Of a stretch of DNA of 64,000 nt, positions 26,338 to 38,600 are shown one piece after another (the first letter of the stretch is position 1; each line of letters opens with the position of its first letter). This DNA is from Terebella lapidaria (taxonomy: Eukaryota; Annelida; Polychaeta; Terebellida; Terebellidae). The position numbers and the translations under genes are program-made. The stretch is from assembly GCA_949152475.1 (NCBI GenBank), contig OX424568.1:24837667-24901666 (forward strand), given 5' to 3'. The notes beneath the pieces were generated by a model. It did not search any database, was not told the origin of the DNA, and was given only the letters and a program-made list of their open reading frames with translations.

Positions 26338-26624
26338 TATTATCATCGGATTGCTGTAAATGCGCGATTCTGATTGGTCAATTCCCCGACAATACCACGC
26401 CGTATTTGGAGAGCTGTGACGCAACCCCACGATATTTTCTGTATCGTGGGCTTCAAGCGGGTAATATGGAATGGCGTTTCAGAGAGTTCCATATAAACCA
26501 ATGATAAAATCGTTACCATGGACTTCAGACCCGAATACGTCATGATATCTGCCTTCAGTCAGCATATATGGTGACTTCAGGCAGATATCACGCCGTATTG
26601 GGGTCTGAAGCCCATGATAACTAA
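26338..26624. mobile_element. Hairpin MITE, copy 3 (diverged, tandem)
   Basis: Same start (ATCGGATTGCTGTAAATGCG) and same right end (AAGCCCATGATAACTAATAG), but with many substitutions. It is missing the CCGCCTGCGGCCTCG loop and has about 20 bp fewer in the left arm. It may record an older element lineage recombined next to copy 2. Confidence 0.65.
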
Positions 26625-27614
26625 TAGTATTTACCATGAATATATAGACTTTCAGGTTCAATACCGATTGATACATGTGTTGGGACAATAGTCGAACAGC
26701 CACTTCCAATAGGCAATTGTCCAGAATAAAACCAATCCAATGTTGTAATCACGGCGCAATATATCAATACTCCGAAATCAATGATATTTTGCATACACAT
26801 TGGACTTACGAAGTGTCACATCTAAAGTTAACTAGTCATTGTCGCAAAGCAGATGGCCTACGAAACATGGTTACTAAAAAATGGAGAACGTTTTCAATGA
26901 TTCTCCACTTTTTTTAGCATCAATATCAGATATTGTTTTATCAACGCCAACGAAGAATTACCTAGTTAGGTCATTTTTGGACCCAAATCAGACGAGTTTG
27001 AAAAACACTGCATTTTTTCTCATAATGCGGGGTGACATTTCTTATTTCCAGTGTATGTACTTATGCACAAGCAGACAAACTACACTTTCACACACTGTCT
27101 GCCACTGATCAGTCCAGTGTGGTTTTGGATGTACATTTCTGATCAGGTTTTGCGTATATTAGAAAAGTTATTCACTATAGGGTTTTATTGATTCCTTATA
27201 ATCTTATAACATATTGGTGATGAGTACAGACAAACAAATTTAGAGTGATTCAGTCCGATTAATACATGCTGTATTCACACATTCGCAGATCAGAGATCGA
27301 TTGTGATTATCCACGATATGCCTGTACATATAATGTGCTTGTCTGAGGCACATCCTAACACTCATGCATTTGTTATGTAAATAAACATTACATCACATCA
27401 ATGATATATTACACGAAACTTGCTATTGTGGCAGAGTACATGAATGGTTAGGTTGTCATTGATCAAGAGATTCCAATACGGCGAACCAGTCTATTGTTGC
27501 CTTAGACTCGAGTGATATGTGGAAAATACAATGAAATGTTTGACAAGATGCAGCTCTGTAAGCAGCAGATTGCTCATCTCATTTTACAAAGGTGTTGTCA
27601 AGTGAATACACAAA

Positions 27615-27907
27615 AATTAGCCCAAAGGCGAAGATAGGTTACCGGACAATATATATTATTATATATAATAGCTATTTTGTCCTGTGGCCTTGAAAATAAG
27701 GTCACGGTCAAATTTAAAGTCACGAGAGTATTCAGCATATTTGATTTCCTATACATCCACAATTGCTTACTAAGCTGTAAATTCAGTAATAAAAGAGATA
27801 TTAGTCATTATGTCTGTGATCTTGAAAATGAAATCAAAAGTCAAATTAAAGGTCATCAGAATATTCAGCATATATCATTTGCTGTATGTCCACAATAGAA
27901 TCCTAAC
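27615..27907 (+). repeat. Half-site repeat element, copy 3 (truncated)
   Basis: Matches 20592-20884 at an offset of 7,023 bp and stops at the same breakpoint. Confidence 0.8.
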
Positions 27908-29529
27908 ATTTTTTTTTACAAACAGTGTTTCGAAATCGTGCTTTAATTTCGAGTGTACACAATTTTCAGAATCGGATTCAGACTGATATGTTATGATGCA
28001 TTATGTATATCATGAAACCAAATATCCTCGATAGCTGGACCAAGATTTGGACGCATCATGATCATTACAACCTGCAACCTCTATCAGAAGGCACTGACGA
28101 GTCACGATAACTTTTCGGAGTAAAATCTTCGAGTTGGAGGATGGAAATCGGAAATATCATAACGTGTATGTTGTTACCCAAAATAGGGTTCAACCTTCAA
28201 CGTCCTTAAGTGATATTAATGGGAGGAAAAAAATATTGATCAATATTCTCGACCACGACCTGAATTCTAGATACTGACCTCTCAAATGTTGCAAACTCTC
28301 TCAGATTTATACTGTATAATTTATGTTCAATATTCTATGGAATATCGTACGTGGCTTTGGAATTACTACCAATTGAAATATTACGAATCAGTGATTTCAG
28401 CTGATGACCCTTACATTTTCGACCTTGGGCGATAATACGGAATTCTCATTGTATACCCATCGGTAATATAGCAATATCGGTATGATGACTGATTTAGAGA
28501 AATACAAAATGAACAGGGTAAAATTTAATATAAACAGAGTTATAGCAACTCATTTCATTCATTGAAATTCCTTCCTAAACTATATCTTCAGTATATTTAT
28601 TGCTGTCAAATGACACAGAGAACAAGAAAAATCATGACATTCAGATCACTAGTGGTGGAAGCACATGCTCCGGAATGCATCCATTTCCATGACTAGCTAC
28701 GCATGAGTTGCACCAAAGACGCTAAACTGTCAAACCACTCCTTCACATGACATTCAAGATTTGACTCATAGAATATTTTAACCATATTCGGGACGAGTCA
28801 CTCATTTATTGCGATATCGCATTTTATGCTCACTGGTTTGCTTCGTCGCCGTGTCTTATGATTTTTTGTTTGCATCATATTTGGCATCACGCAACAAATG
28901 TCAACATTCTATACCATTTTATCACCAACTATTGCACCCGCCATTTACGAATTTTGCATAGTGCAATATTTCTGCGAAACCCTGTAGATCCGAGTGTTTC
29001 TCTATCCTTGATTGTGCCACAGTAGTCGATCGATCCGGAATTAATGCTCAAAAGGCACATTGTCGCGAATATTGTCTTCACAGATATAAGCACTTACGTT
29101 TTGTTGACAATAGTGATCCAAATGTGTGCATGCCTAAAATGTCCCTTGATTTGTTGGCGATGTGGCTACCAGAAGGGAAATAACACTCACTGCAAATATT
29201 TATACAACGTTGGCACTTTATGGCCGAGAATGGGCTGAAAGATGGAAACACTGGTCACGCTTATGTTTTGATCGAACAGTCAAAACAAAAAGTGTTGTGT
29301 ATTCGTAAAGTGTGGCAAGAGGCGATACAGGATGCCATCATCTGTGTTTCTCACACATGGTCTGTGACCTTCACAATACAATTGATTTTGACACAAATGC
29401 AACTCGTATATGATTGTGTGAGGGCATGGCGTCGTTGGAAGTTCTGTCGGAGCATTTACACAACACATATTATTGTATGACCAGGAATTCTTCATGAACA
29501 AATATATAATATTGTGCGTTGTACATAGT

Positions 29530-30807
29530 TAAGTTCAGTTTGTTTATTAAAGTGACATAAGCATATGTATATACAGAAATGTAACACATGAGAAACATAA
29601 TGCTTCCAGCCTCACAGGGCTTACAGGTCACTATAAAGCAAACAATGATACATACAGATGGCAACACAGAATCACATAGATAATAACATAAAATCAACAA
29701 TATAAGTTATTTCGTCTGATTTCATATGCATCAGCAGTAAATCTGGCAACATATCTTTGACACTTTTGTAAAATGAGTATGAACAAATGTTCATTGGTAA
29801 TTTCTGTAATGTTTGGAATACATGATTCAGCCTTATAAAAAAGATTATCTCGTAAATGTGAATATAATGGGCATGACATAATAAATGGAACTCATCTTCA
29901 ATTTCTCCAAGTGCACATGCATTACATAATCTTTTGTCTACAGGTGTATTTGAATATCTCCCAGTTTCAATATGCAGAGGTAAAATACCAAGTCTGAGTT
30001 GAGCAAATAAAGAGCGTTGTGTTTTAGACATAAAATATTTAACATAATTTTCAATACAAAAATCATCTTTAAAGGTAACATAGGTACGTAAATTTGGCTT
30101 ACTGTATATAGATTTGGACCACCTTTCAACATTTAACTCATTCAATTTATCCGATACAATTTTCATGTCACAAACAATTTTGTCTTGAAATATGTTCTCT
30201 AGTTCTAAAATTGAAATTATACGCTTAATGTCGTTAGACCAGTTGTTTCGACATTTATGATAGTCATACATGAATACAAATTTGGTTAATCTATTGTCAC
30301 TTATATTGATCAATCTATTCCAGAATCTTAACATACATATATATCGTCTGCAGCCCAGTTCACCTTGCATGTCTGAGACTTGTGCAAATTTGTGTACCCA
30401 TAGATAATGTCGCATTGCTCTGTTTTGTACATTATTACAAAAATAAAATTTTTTATAACCCCATATTTCTGCAGCATAATCACTAATAGAAGTAACAATA
30501 TTAATATACAGTTTTTGAAATGTACCAAATCCTACATCTCTTAGGTGACTATACCTATAGATTATTCCAACAAGTGCCCTACCAGCTGATTCAGATAATA
30601 CTTGTGCACAATATTCAAAATCAAGATGTTCGTCCAAATATACACCGAGATACTTATATCTATCTACAAGGTCTAATACACAGTCTCCATATTTGGATAT
30701 ACTGTTTGTAACTTTAATTTTTTTGGGTCGAAGATACATGAAGTTTGTAACTTTAATTTTTTTTGATACTTAGATACATTCAACTTTAATTTAATACATA
30801 TTTTCAC
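29530..30807 (-). mobile_element. 5'-truncated LINE, copy 3
   Basis: A 355-codon frame (30739-29672) is nearly identical to copy 2, differing by a V-to-A change in the zinc-knuckle region. It is dead by truncation in the same way. Confidence 0.85.
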
Positions 30808-30980
30808 TCTATATTATCACAACAAATCTTCCCTTGTACGCTGGTCATGTTTACGCTCTAGGTTGATGAACCCCCATGGATGAATTTCATGATCAGCTAT
30901 TGAATGAAAATTCAACTTTCGCCTAGCAATCAATCAAGACTACGATCTCAAACTACTAGACATGATTGAGATGCGAAACC

Positions 30981-31023
30981 GAAAACTAACGAGGAATTCA
31001 TCATGGGGAACAGGAAACTTAGG
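30981..31023 (+). pseudogene. Relic of SLC5 exon 1, unit 3
   Basis: Same 43-bp exon remnant plus GTAAAT donor as at 17832 and 23958. Confidence 0.85.
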
Positions 31024-31171
31024 GTAAATATTGATTTGTCAGTATGTTGCAGGTGATCACACAAATTGGAAGTGGAGGTTAAACATCGTCTTGGGAAATG
31101 TCCTAGGTCACTTGGTTTGCCCCCCCCCCCCCCCCCCGCAGTGATATACCTACATCCTCCATTATCCAATT

Positions 31172-31334
31172 CTACGGAGCCGCTGAAAGGACATGGAAGA
31201 AATATTTTTTGACACATCGTTATTGCGTTCCCTCGCAATATTATTGCATTCCCTCGCGATCTTATTGTGCTCCCTCGTGTTCCGGATCACGTTCCTTCGC
31301 ATTCCGGATCGCTTTCCCTCGATCCCTCTTAGAT
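31172..31334 (+). mobile_element. Single foldback-element arm, unit 3
   Basis: Same arm as 24144-24306, following an 18-C tract at about 31120-31137. Confidence 0.8.
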
Positions 31335-31544
31335 CTAAAAAGTTGAAATATCAGAAGAGCCTTTATCGCCAAGTTCCTTAGGATATATGGTATCTATGCA
31401 AATAATCACAAAACTTATTCAGTTTTACTAGATCATACTCATCGCTGATTTTGAATACACATGTGGATAAAAACAGATCATGCTTTTGTAGTGATCCGGG
31501 CATGATTTTACGGAACCAGTGCAACAACGTGCACCTAACATTGG

Positions 31545-32611
31545 TGCCTGCGGCCTCGTGGTATATGGTGACTTCAGGCTGATATGACGCCGTATTGGGG
31601 TCTGAAGCCCATGATAACTAATAGTATTTACCATGAATATATAGACTTTCAGGTTCAATACCGATTGATACATGTGTTGGGACAATAGTCGAACAGCCAC
31701 TTCCAATAGGCAATTGTCCAGAATAAAACCAATCCAATGTTGTAATCACGGCGCAATATATCAATACTCCGAAATCAATGATATTTTGCATACACATTGG
31801 ACTTACGAAGTGTCACATCTAAAGTTAACTAGTCATTGTCGCAAAGCAGATGGCCTACGAAACATGGTTACTAAAAAATGGAGAACGTTTTCAATGATTC
31901 TCCACTTTTTTTAGCATCAATATCAGATATTGTTTTATCAACGCCAACAAAGAATTACCTAGTTAGGTCATTTTTGGACCCAAATCAGACGAGTTTGAAA
32001 AACACTGCATTTTTTCTCATAATGCGGGGTGACATTTCTTATTTCCAGTGTATGTACTTATGCACAAGCAGACAAACTACACTTTCACACACTGTCTGCC
32101 ACTGATCAGTCCAGTGTGGTTTTGGATGTACATGTCTGATCAGGTTTTGCGTATATTAGAAAAGTTATTCACTATAGGGTTTTATTGATTCCTTATAATC
32201 TTATAACATATTGGTGATGAGTACAGACAAACAAATTTAGAGTGATTCAGTCCGATTAATACATGCTGTATTCACACATTCGCAGATCTGAGATCGATTG
32301 TGATTATCCACGATATGCCTGTACATATAATGTGCTTGTCTGAGGCACATCCTAACACTCATGCATTTGTTATGTAAATAAACATTACATCACATCAATG
32401 ATATATTACACGAAACTTGCTATTGTGGCAGAGTACATGAATGGTTAGGTTGTCATTGATCAAGAGATTCCAATACGGCGAACCAGTCTATTGTTGCCTT
32501 AGACTCGAGTGATATGTGGAAAATACAATGAAATGTTTGACAAGATGCAGCTCTGTAAGCAGCAGATTGCTCATCTCATTTTACAAAGGTGTTGTCAAGT
32601 GAATACACAAA
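31545..32611. repeat. Hairpin-MITE half plus module A, copy 4
   Basis: Begins in the MITE loop (GTGCCTGCGGCCTCG), runs through the rest of module A and reaches GAATACACAAAAATTAGCCC, the left junction of a complete half-site element. This is the only unit in which the downstream order (half-site elements, lectin gene, SLC5) is preserved. Confidence 0.8.
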
Positions 32612-34050
32612 AATTAGCCCAAAGGCGAAGATAGGTTACCGGACAATATATATTATTATATATAATAGCTATTTTGTCCTGTGGCCTTGAAAATAAGGTC
32701 ACGGTCAAATTTAAAGTCACGAGAGTATTCAGCATATTTGATTTCCTATACATCCACAATTGCTTACTAAGCTGTAAATTCAGTAATAAAAGAGATATTA
32801 GTCATTATGTCTGTGATCTTGAAAATGAAATCAAAAGTCAAATTAAAGGTCATCAGAATATTCAGCATATATCATTTGCTGTATGTCCACAATAGAATCC
32901 TAAGTTGTAAATTTTATAATAAACAAGATATTAGCTAAGCTGTCCTGTGAGACATTGGAAATGAGGTCAAACGTCAATTTCAAGGTCACGACAATATTCA
33001 ACATATATCATTTCCTATATTTCCACAATTGATTCCTAATCTGCAATGTTGATAATAAGCGAGATGTTAGTCATCTTGTTCTATGACCTTGAAAATGAGG
33101 TCGAAGGTCAAATCCAGGGTCATCACAATATTCAAACTATATCATTTTTTATATGTCCACAATTGATTCCTAAGCTGTAAAGTCGATAATGAGCGAGATA
33201 TTACGCATTTTGTGCTCTGACCTTGAAAATCAGGTCAAAGGTCAAATTCAAGGTCATCAAAATATTCGGCACACCTCATTTCCTATACATTCACAAATCA
33301 GTCTCAAGCTGTAAAGTGGATAATAAGCGAGATATTAGCCATTTTGTTTTTTGACCTTGGAAATGAGGTCAAAGGTCAAATTCAAGGTCATCAGAGTATT
33401 CGGATTATATCATTTCCTATATTTGCACAATTGATTCCTAAGCTGTAAAGTCGATTATAAGCGAGATATTAGCCATTTTGTGCTCTGACCTTGAAAATGA
33501 GGTCAAAGGTCAAATTCAAAGTCATGACAATAATCAGCATATATCATTTCCTATGTGTTCATAATTGATTCCTAGTCTCTAATCTCAACATTAAGTGAGA
33601 TATTAGGCAAAATGTGTCCCATTATAAAGCATAGGAAAGTTTGACATGTGAAAGTCCCATTTGGGACCAGTCGAGAACATGAAAATGGCCGCCACACGCA
33701 GACCGGCGATTCAGGGGCAACGAAACTTATACCATCACAGAGGTATATGAGGGCAATGTTTTGAAACAAAAATCTCAAAACTGTCAGAACAGTCTTCGAG
33801 AAAATTGCCGCCAAAGTCAGAAATTGGCCGTTTTTTGTCGAAAATGGCCGCCATTTTGAAAAAAATGCAAAAAATAAAAAAACTAAAGAATACCCGCTTA
33901 TTGAATTATTTTTAGGCATTTTTGTGCAAAATTTCAGAAAGATTGACCTGTAAACTTTAAAGAAAAAAACGTGGACGGACGATGCCGCCGACGGACGACG
34001 GATGCAATGCCATGCCAATAGGTTGTCGGACCATAGGTCCGGTAACCTAA
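32612..34050 (+). repeat. Nuclear-receptor-half-site element, full copy 4
   Basis: TTAGCCCAAAGGCGAAGATAGG at the left, GGACCATAGGTCCGGTAACC at the right. The centre is an array of ~134-bp units, each reading roughly TGACCTTGAAAATGAGGTCA...TTCAAGGTCAT, TCATTTCCTATATG, CACAATTGATTCCTAAGC, GATATTAGCCATTTTGT. Exact AGGTCAAAGGTCA motifs lie at 33232-33244, 33366-33378 and 33500-33512. The 3' part has GCCGCCATTTTGA blocks and a GACGGACGATGCC tail. A 148-codon frame at 33572-34018 on the minus strand is composed of this repeat and is not a gene. AGGTCA direct repeats with 1-bp spacing are the established binding format of RXR-heterodimer/HNF4/COUP-type receptors, and TCAAGGTCA that of ERR/NR5A-type receptors. 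Whether they are used here is inference. Confidence 0.85.
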
Positions 34051-35587
34051 AAATTAGGCCAAGGGCTAAGATAGGTTACGGGACAATATATAATACCTAT
34101 TTTGTCCCGAGGCTTTGAAAATAAGGCCATGGTCAAATTTAAACTCACGAGAATATTCAGCATATTATATGGTTTCCTACATGTTCACAACTGCTACTAA
34201 GCTGTGAATTCAGTAATAAGATAGATATTAGTCATTATGCCCTGTGACATAATGAAAATGAAATCAAAAGTCAAATTAAAGGTGTCCACAACAGAATCCT
34301 AAGTTGTAAATTTGATAATAGACAAGATATTAGCTGAGTTGTCCTGTGAGACCTTGAAAATGAAGTCAAAGGTCAAATTCAAGGTCACGACAATATTCAG
34401 CATCTATAAATTCCTATCAGTCCACAATTGATTCTCAAGTTGTAAAGTCGATGACAAGCAAAATATTACTCATTTTCTTCTTTGACCTTGAAAATGAGGT
34501 CAAAGGACAAACCAGGGTCATCACAATATTTGAACAATATCATTTCCTATATGTCCACAACTGATTCCTAAGCTGTAAAGTCGATAATGAGCAAGGTATT
34601 GACCATTTTGCACTCTGACCTTGAAAACAGGTCAAACGTCAAATTCAAGGTCATCAGAATATTCGGCATATGCCATTTCCTATATGTCCACAATTGATTC
34701 CTAAGGTGTAAAGTCAATAATAAGTGAGATATTAGCCATTTTGTACCTGACCTTGAAACTGAGGTCAAGTGTCAAATTCAAGGTCATCAAAATGTTCGGC
34801 ATACATCATTTTGTATGCGTCCAAAATTTAGTCCCAAGCTGTAAAGTGGATAATAAGCAAGATATTAGCTGTTTTGTTCTTTGACCTTGAAAATGAGGTC
34901 AAAGGTCAAATTCAAGGTCATCAGAATATTCGGATTATATCATTTCCTATATGTGCACAATTGATTCCTAAGCTGTAAAGTCTATCATAAGCGAGAGAGT
35001 AGCCGTTTTGTGCTCTGACCTTGAAAATGAGGTCAAAGGTCAAATTCAAGGTCATGACAATAATCAGCATATATCATTTCTTATGTGTGCATAATTGATT
35101 CCTAGTCTCTAATCTCAATACTAAGTGACATATTAGGCATAATGTGTCCCATTATAAAGCATAGGAGAATTTAACATGGAAAAGTCCCATTTGGGACCCG
35201 TCGAGAAAATGAAAATGGCTGCTACACGCAGACCGGCGATTCAGGAGCAACAAAACTTATACACATCAAAGAGGTATGTGAGAGCAATTTTTGAAATAAA
35301 AATTTCAAAACTGTCTGAACATTTTTTTAAAAAATGGCCGCCAAAGTCACAAATTGGCCGTTTTTCGGCGAAAATGGCCGCCATTTTGAAAAAAATGCAA
35401 AAATCAAAAAACTAAAAAATAGTCCCCTCTTGAAATATTTTTAGGTATTTTTGTGCAAAATTTCAGAAATATCTGATTGTAAACTTTAAAGATAAAAATG
35501 TGGACAGACGACGCCGACGCCGACAATGGACGACGGACGCAACGCCATGCCAACAGGTTATCGGACCATAGGTCCGGTAACCTAAAA
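34051..35587 (+). repeat. Nuclear-receptor-half-site element, full copy 5 (tandem to copy 4)
   Basis: Starts TTAGGCCAAGGGCTAAGATA and ends GGACCATAGGTCCGGTAACC. It has more 134-bp units than copy 4, with exact AGGTCAAAGGTCA at 34896-34908 and 35030-35042 and diverged versions elsewhere. After its end the sequence resumes as AAAATGATATCGGAACG, matching the uninterrupted site at about 10008. Confidence 0.85.
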
Positions 35588-35674
35588 TGATATCGGAACG
35601 CCAAATTACATCACCGAGCATACAGAATATAGTATACAACACACATAGTACAGTATTTCAACTTGAGCAGGAAT

Positions 35675-38600
35675 CTAGAACTGGCAGAAGTACATTAGCC
35701 TTGCAGTGCAGTCCCCATCATTCCACTTCCATCCCCAGTTAGGCACCACTTGGATACAGTCATCGCTTGGGGTGCTCTCTTGGGGTTGGGTGATGTACCA
35801 GCGAGTGAAACTCACCGCCTCGCCGCTGTTCATCCAGTAGAACTCGTATTGACCCCCGCCATTCGGCCGACGACCTGATGTCCAGAACACCTCGCCCCCT
35901 AGACCCACTGTGATGATAGCCTTTTCATTAGTCAAATAAAAGTGATTGAATCTCGAAAACTTAGTCACTTAGTCACAAACGAATATATTCTTCTCTTATT
36001 CATCTCTAGTTATCTCACTGTGAACCATGCTTCATGAATGAATGGACCCTTGTCTGACGATATGCGCCTAATGGTTCATCTATAGAATCACTTTCATCAC
36101 AAACTTTTCCTCCCCGTTCACTTACTCATGGCAGTTTTGAGGTTGTCGTGTTCGGCCAATGATGTAATGTCAGCCAGATGAGTTCCTGGGTGGAGTTTTG
36201 GACAAAGGTCGAGCGCCTCGTCAGGTGTCAGATCGTACCCATACATGTGGCAAACACTTTGGTCACTACACAGACCTGCAATACATGGGATGGGATTTTT
36301 ATTAAACATATTGAAAACCTGAACAAAAGTATGTGGAACAGAAACAAATCCAGACGTAACAAAACATCCAAGACCCCTACATTTGTCATTGGACATAAGA
36401 GTGTCAACTGACTAAAACAAGGTTTAAATGGAAAAAAAAATATCATGATAAATTTTAGTTCCTTTCTACGGTGGCTTCTATCTGCCACAATTAGTAGTTT
36501 AGATTTTTGCTCCAGCTAAAATAAAAAATACAATATTAACACGTCGGAAATAATTCAAAACAATTCTGACGCGTCAAAAACATTTCAGACGCGTCATAAA
36601 CATTTCACAATTCCGATACATCATAAACATTTCAGACGCGTCGAAAACATTTCAGACGCGTCATAAACATTTCCGCCGCGTTGAAAACATTTCAGACGCG
36701 TCAAAAACATTTCAGACGCGTCGATAACAATTCCGATGCTTCATATTCATTTCAGACGCGTTGAAAACATTTCCGACGCGTCATAAACTTTCCGACGCGT
36801 CTAAAACATTTCTGATGCGTCTAAAACATATTCGATGCATAGAAAATAATTCAAGATGCATATGAAACAGCTCTGATGTTTATGCATCGGAAATTATTAA
36901 GTGCCCCTTAAACCTGAAGTATTTTCTATTTGCATACACCGGAAATGTTTCAGACGCATCAGAAATGGTTTTAGAAAATGTTTTAGACACATTTAAAATA
37001 GTTTTAGACGCATCGAAAATATTTTAGATCCATCGAAAATGTTTTAGACGCATATAAATTAATTTAGATGCATCAAAAATATTTTGGATGCATCAAAAAT
37101 GCTTCAGACGCATCGAAAATATTTTACATGTATCAAAAATGTTTTAGTCACATCGAAAATATTTTAGACGCATCGAAAATGTTTTATACACATCTAAAAT
37201 AGTTTTAGGCGCATCGAAAATATTTTAGTGGTGTTGAGATTGACTCTATTTTAAATTTCTTCTTTGAATCTTTGCTCGGGAGCAAAACTCATAATTTTGG
37301 CAAATAGAAGCCACCGTAGCTTTCAAATATTTTTTGAAGAAAAATATTAAAGTATTATTTCAAATGTGCGATGCGGTCCAGTGAATTCTAGTTGGATATA
37401 TGGGTTTTTATAACTGTAAACTCACTGTTCAATCTGTTTTATATATGGTATAACTTGATTTGTGTTTCATTATAATGATCCAAGTTTTATAATGGGGTTG
37501 GAGTGTGGAATTTGTGTTAAGTATGTCAAGAATCTATTATGAACGAGACAATCAGAGATTGCAGACCCTCGCCCTTCCAGATTTAGTTTTACTGAAAATA
37601 TATAGTTGATGACCCTTAGATTTTCTACCTGGACAATAATCGGGGATTTTGGTCGTACTATCATTGGTCATATATAAATTGTTCCGAAATTGGCCATAAA
37701 AAATACAAAAATCATGGGAGAAATGATCATTAATCAAAGTAGAGTAACTTTTTCTATCTTGAACATATTCTCGACCTGTCGATCATGACCTGAATTCTTG
37801 ATACTGACAACCCAAACTTCACCAGCTATCACAACTTTATACTGCATACTGTAATTCAACATTCTATTGAATATTGTCGTATTGGGAATTACCAAACCTC
37901 GAAATACTACGAATCAGTGATTTCGGCTAATGACCCTTACACTTTCTACCTTGGGCGATACGACCATCGGTCATACAGCAAATGATCGGAATTGAGCACT
38001 GAAAAATACAAAATTATTAAGGGAAATTAATCACTAATATAAGTTATTGCTACTTTTCGATTTTTATCTTTTCTCTGACCTTGACCTTGTCGATCAATAT
38101 TGAGCTGTAAAATTCCAGAGTATTGTTTCTATCATCCAGCCACATCTCCTGAATGAGAATGGGTTAAAACGAATGAAAACTAGCTTCACAATATATATGG
38201 CCTTGAGTCTCAGAACACTCAAAAGTCGTAAAATAATATTTCGACATCGGGCGATAATGGAGGGTTTTCGTCGTATGACCATTGGTCGTACACCATACGA
38301 TCGAGCATTTGGCCAAAGAAAAACACAAAAATAGTTGGAAGAACAAATATCAAGTAGAACCAGAGTTAAAGTTAATTATGTGATTTTCCATTTTCCGTTG
38401 CCATGACAACCATTTTTATTCGAATTTGACAAAATTCGAAGGAGACCGAGCCACTACCATAGCGCTTCAGTCCTATAAATTTCAGAATTATAGAACCGTT
38501 TGTCATTGAGTTATAAGCGCAAATATCGGAAATAACCGAAACCGGGAACCCCCAATTTTTTGACATCGGTCGATAATGGAGAATTTTAGTCGTACGACCA

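Larger units (their letters stand above)
25697..27614. repeat. Segmental-duplication module A, copy 3, with two hairpin MITEs
   Basis: Homologous to 18966-20591, with two hairpin MITEs in a row (26031-26337 and 26338-26624). The second is more diverged (CGGATTGCTGTAAATGCG, longer spacer at the GTATCGTGGG stem). It continues into a truncated half-site element at 27615. Confidence 0.8.
27908..31544. repeat. Segmental-duplication module B, unit 3
   Basis: Matches unit 2 at a constant 7,023-bp offset from about 20,600 to about 24,095, where the poly-C length difference breaks the register. Only isolated substitutions were noticed, for example one codon in the LINE zinc knuckle (CNVC to CNAC). 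It ends at CACCTAACATTG joined to the hairpin-MITE loop, as in unit 2. Confidence 0.85.

Noticed and set aside
33572-34018. 148-codon minus-strand frame
   Set aside because: It lies inside a half-site repeat element, is made of repeat tail sequence, and the sister copy at 35404-35604 keeps only part of it; no protein family.
36541-37240. CRISPR-like array of ~20-bp units
   Set aside because: There are no spacers of constant length, the units are contiguous and degenerate, it lies in an animal intron and is bounded by inverted termini with a target duplication.
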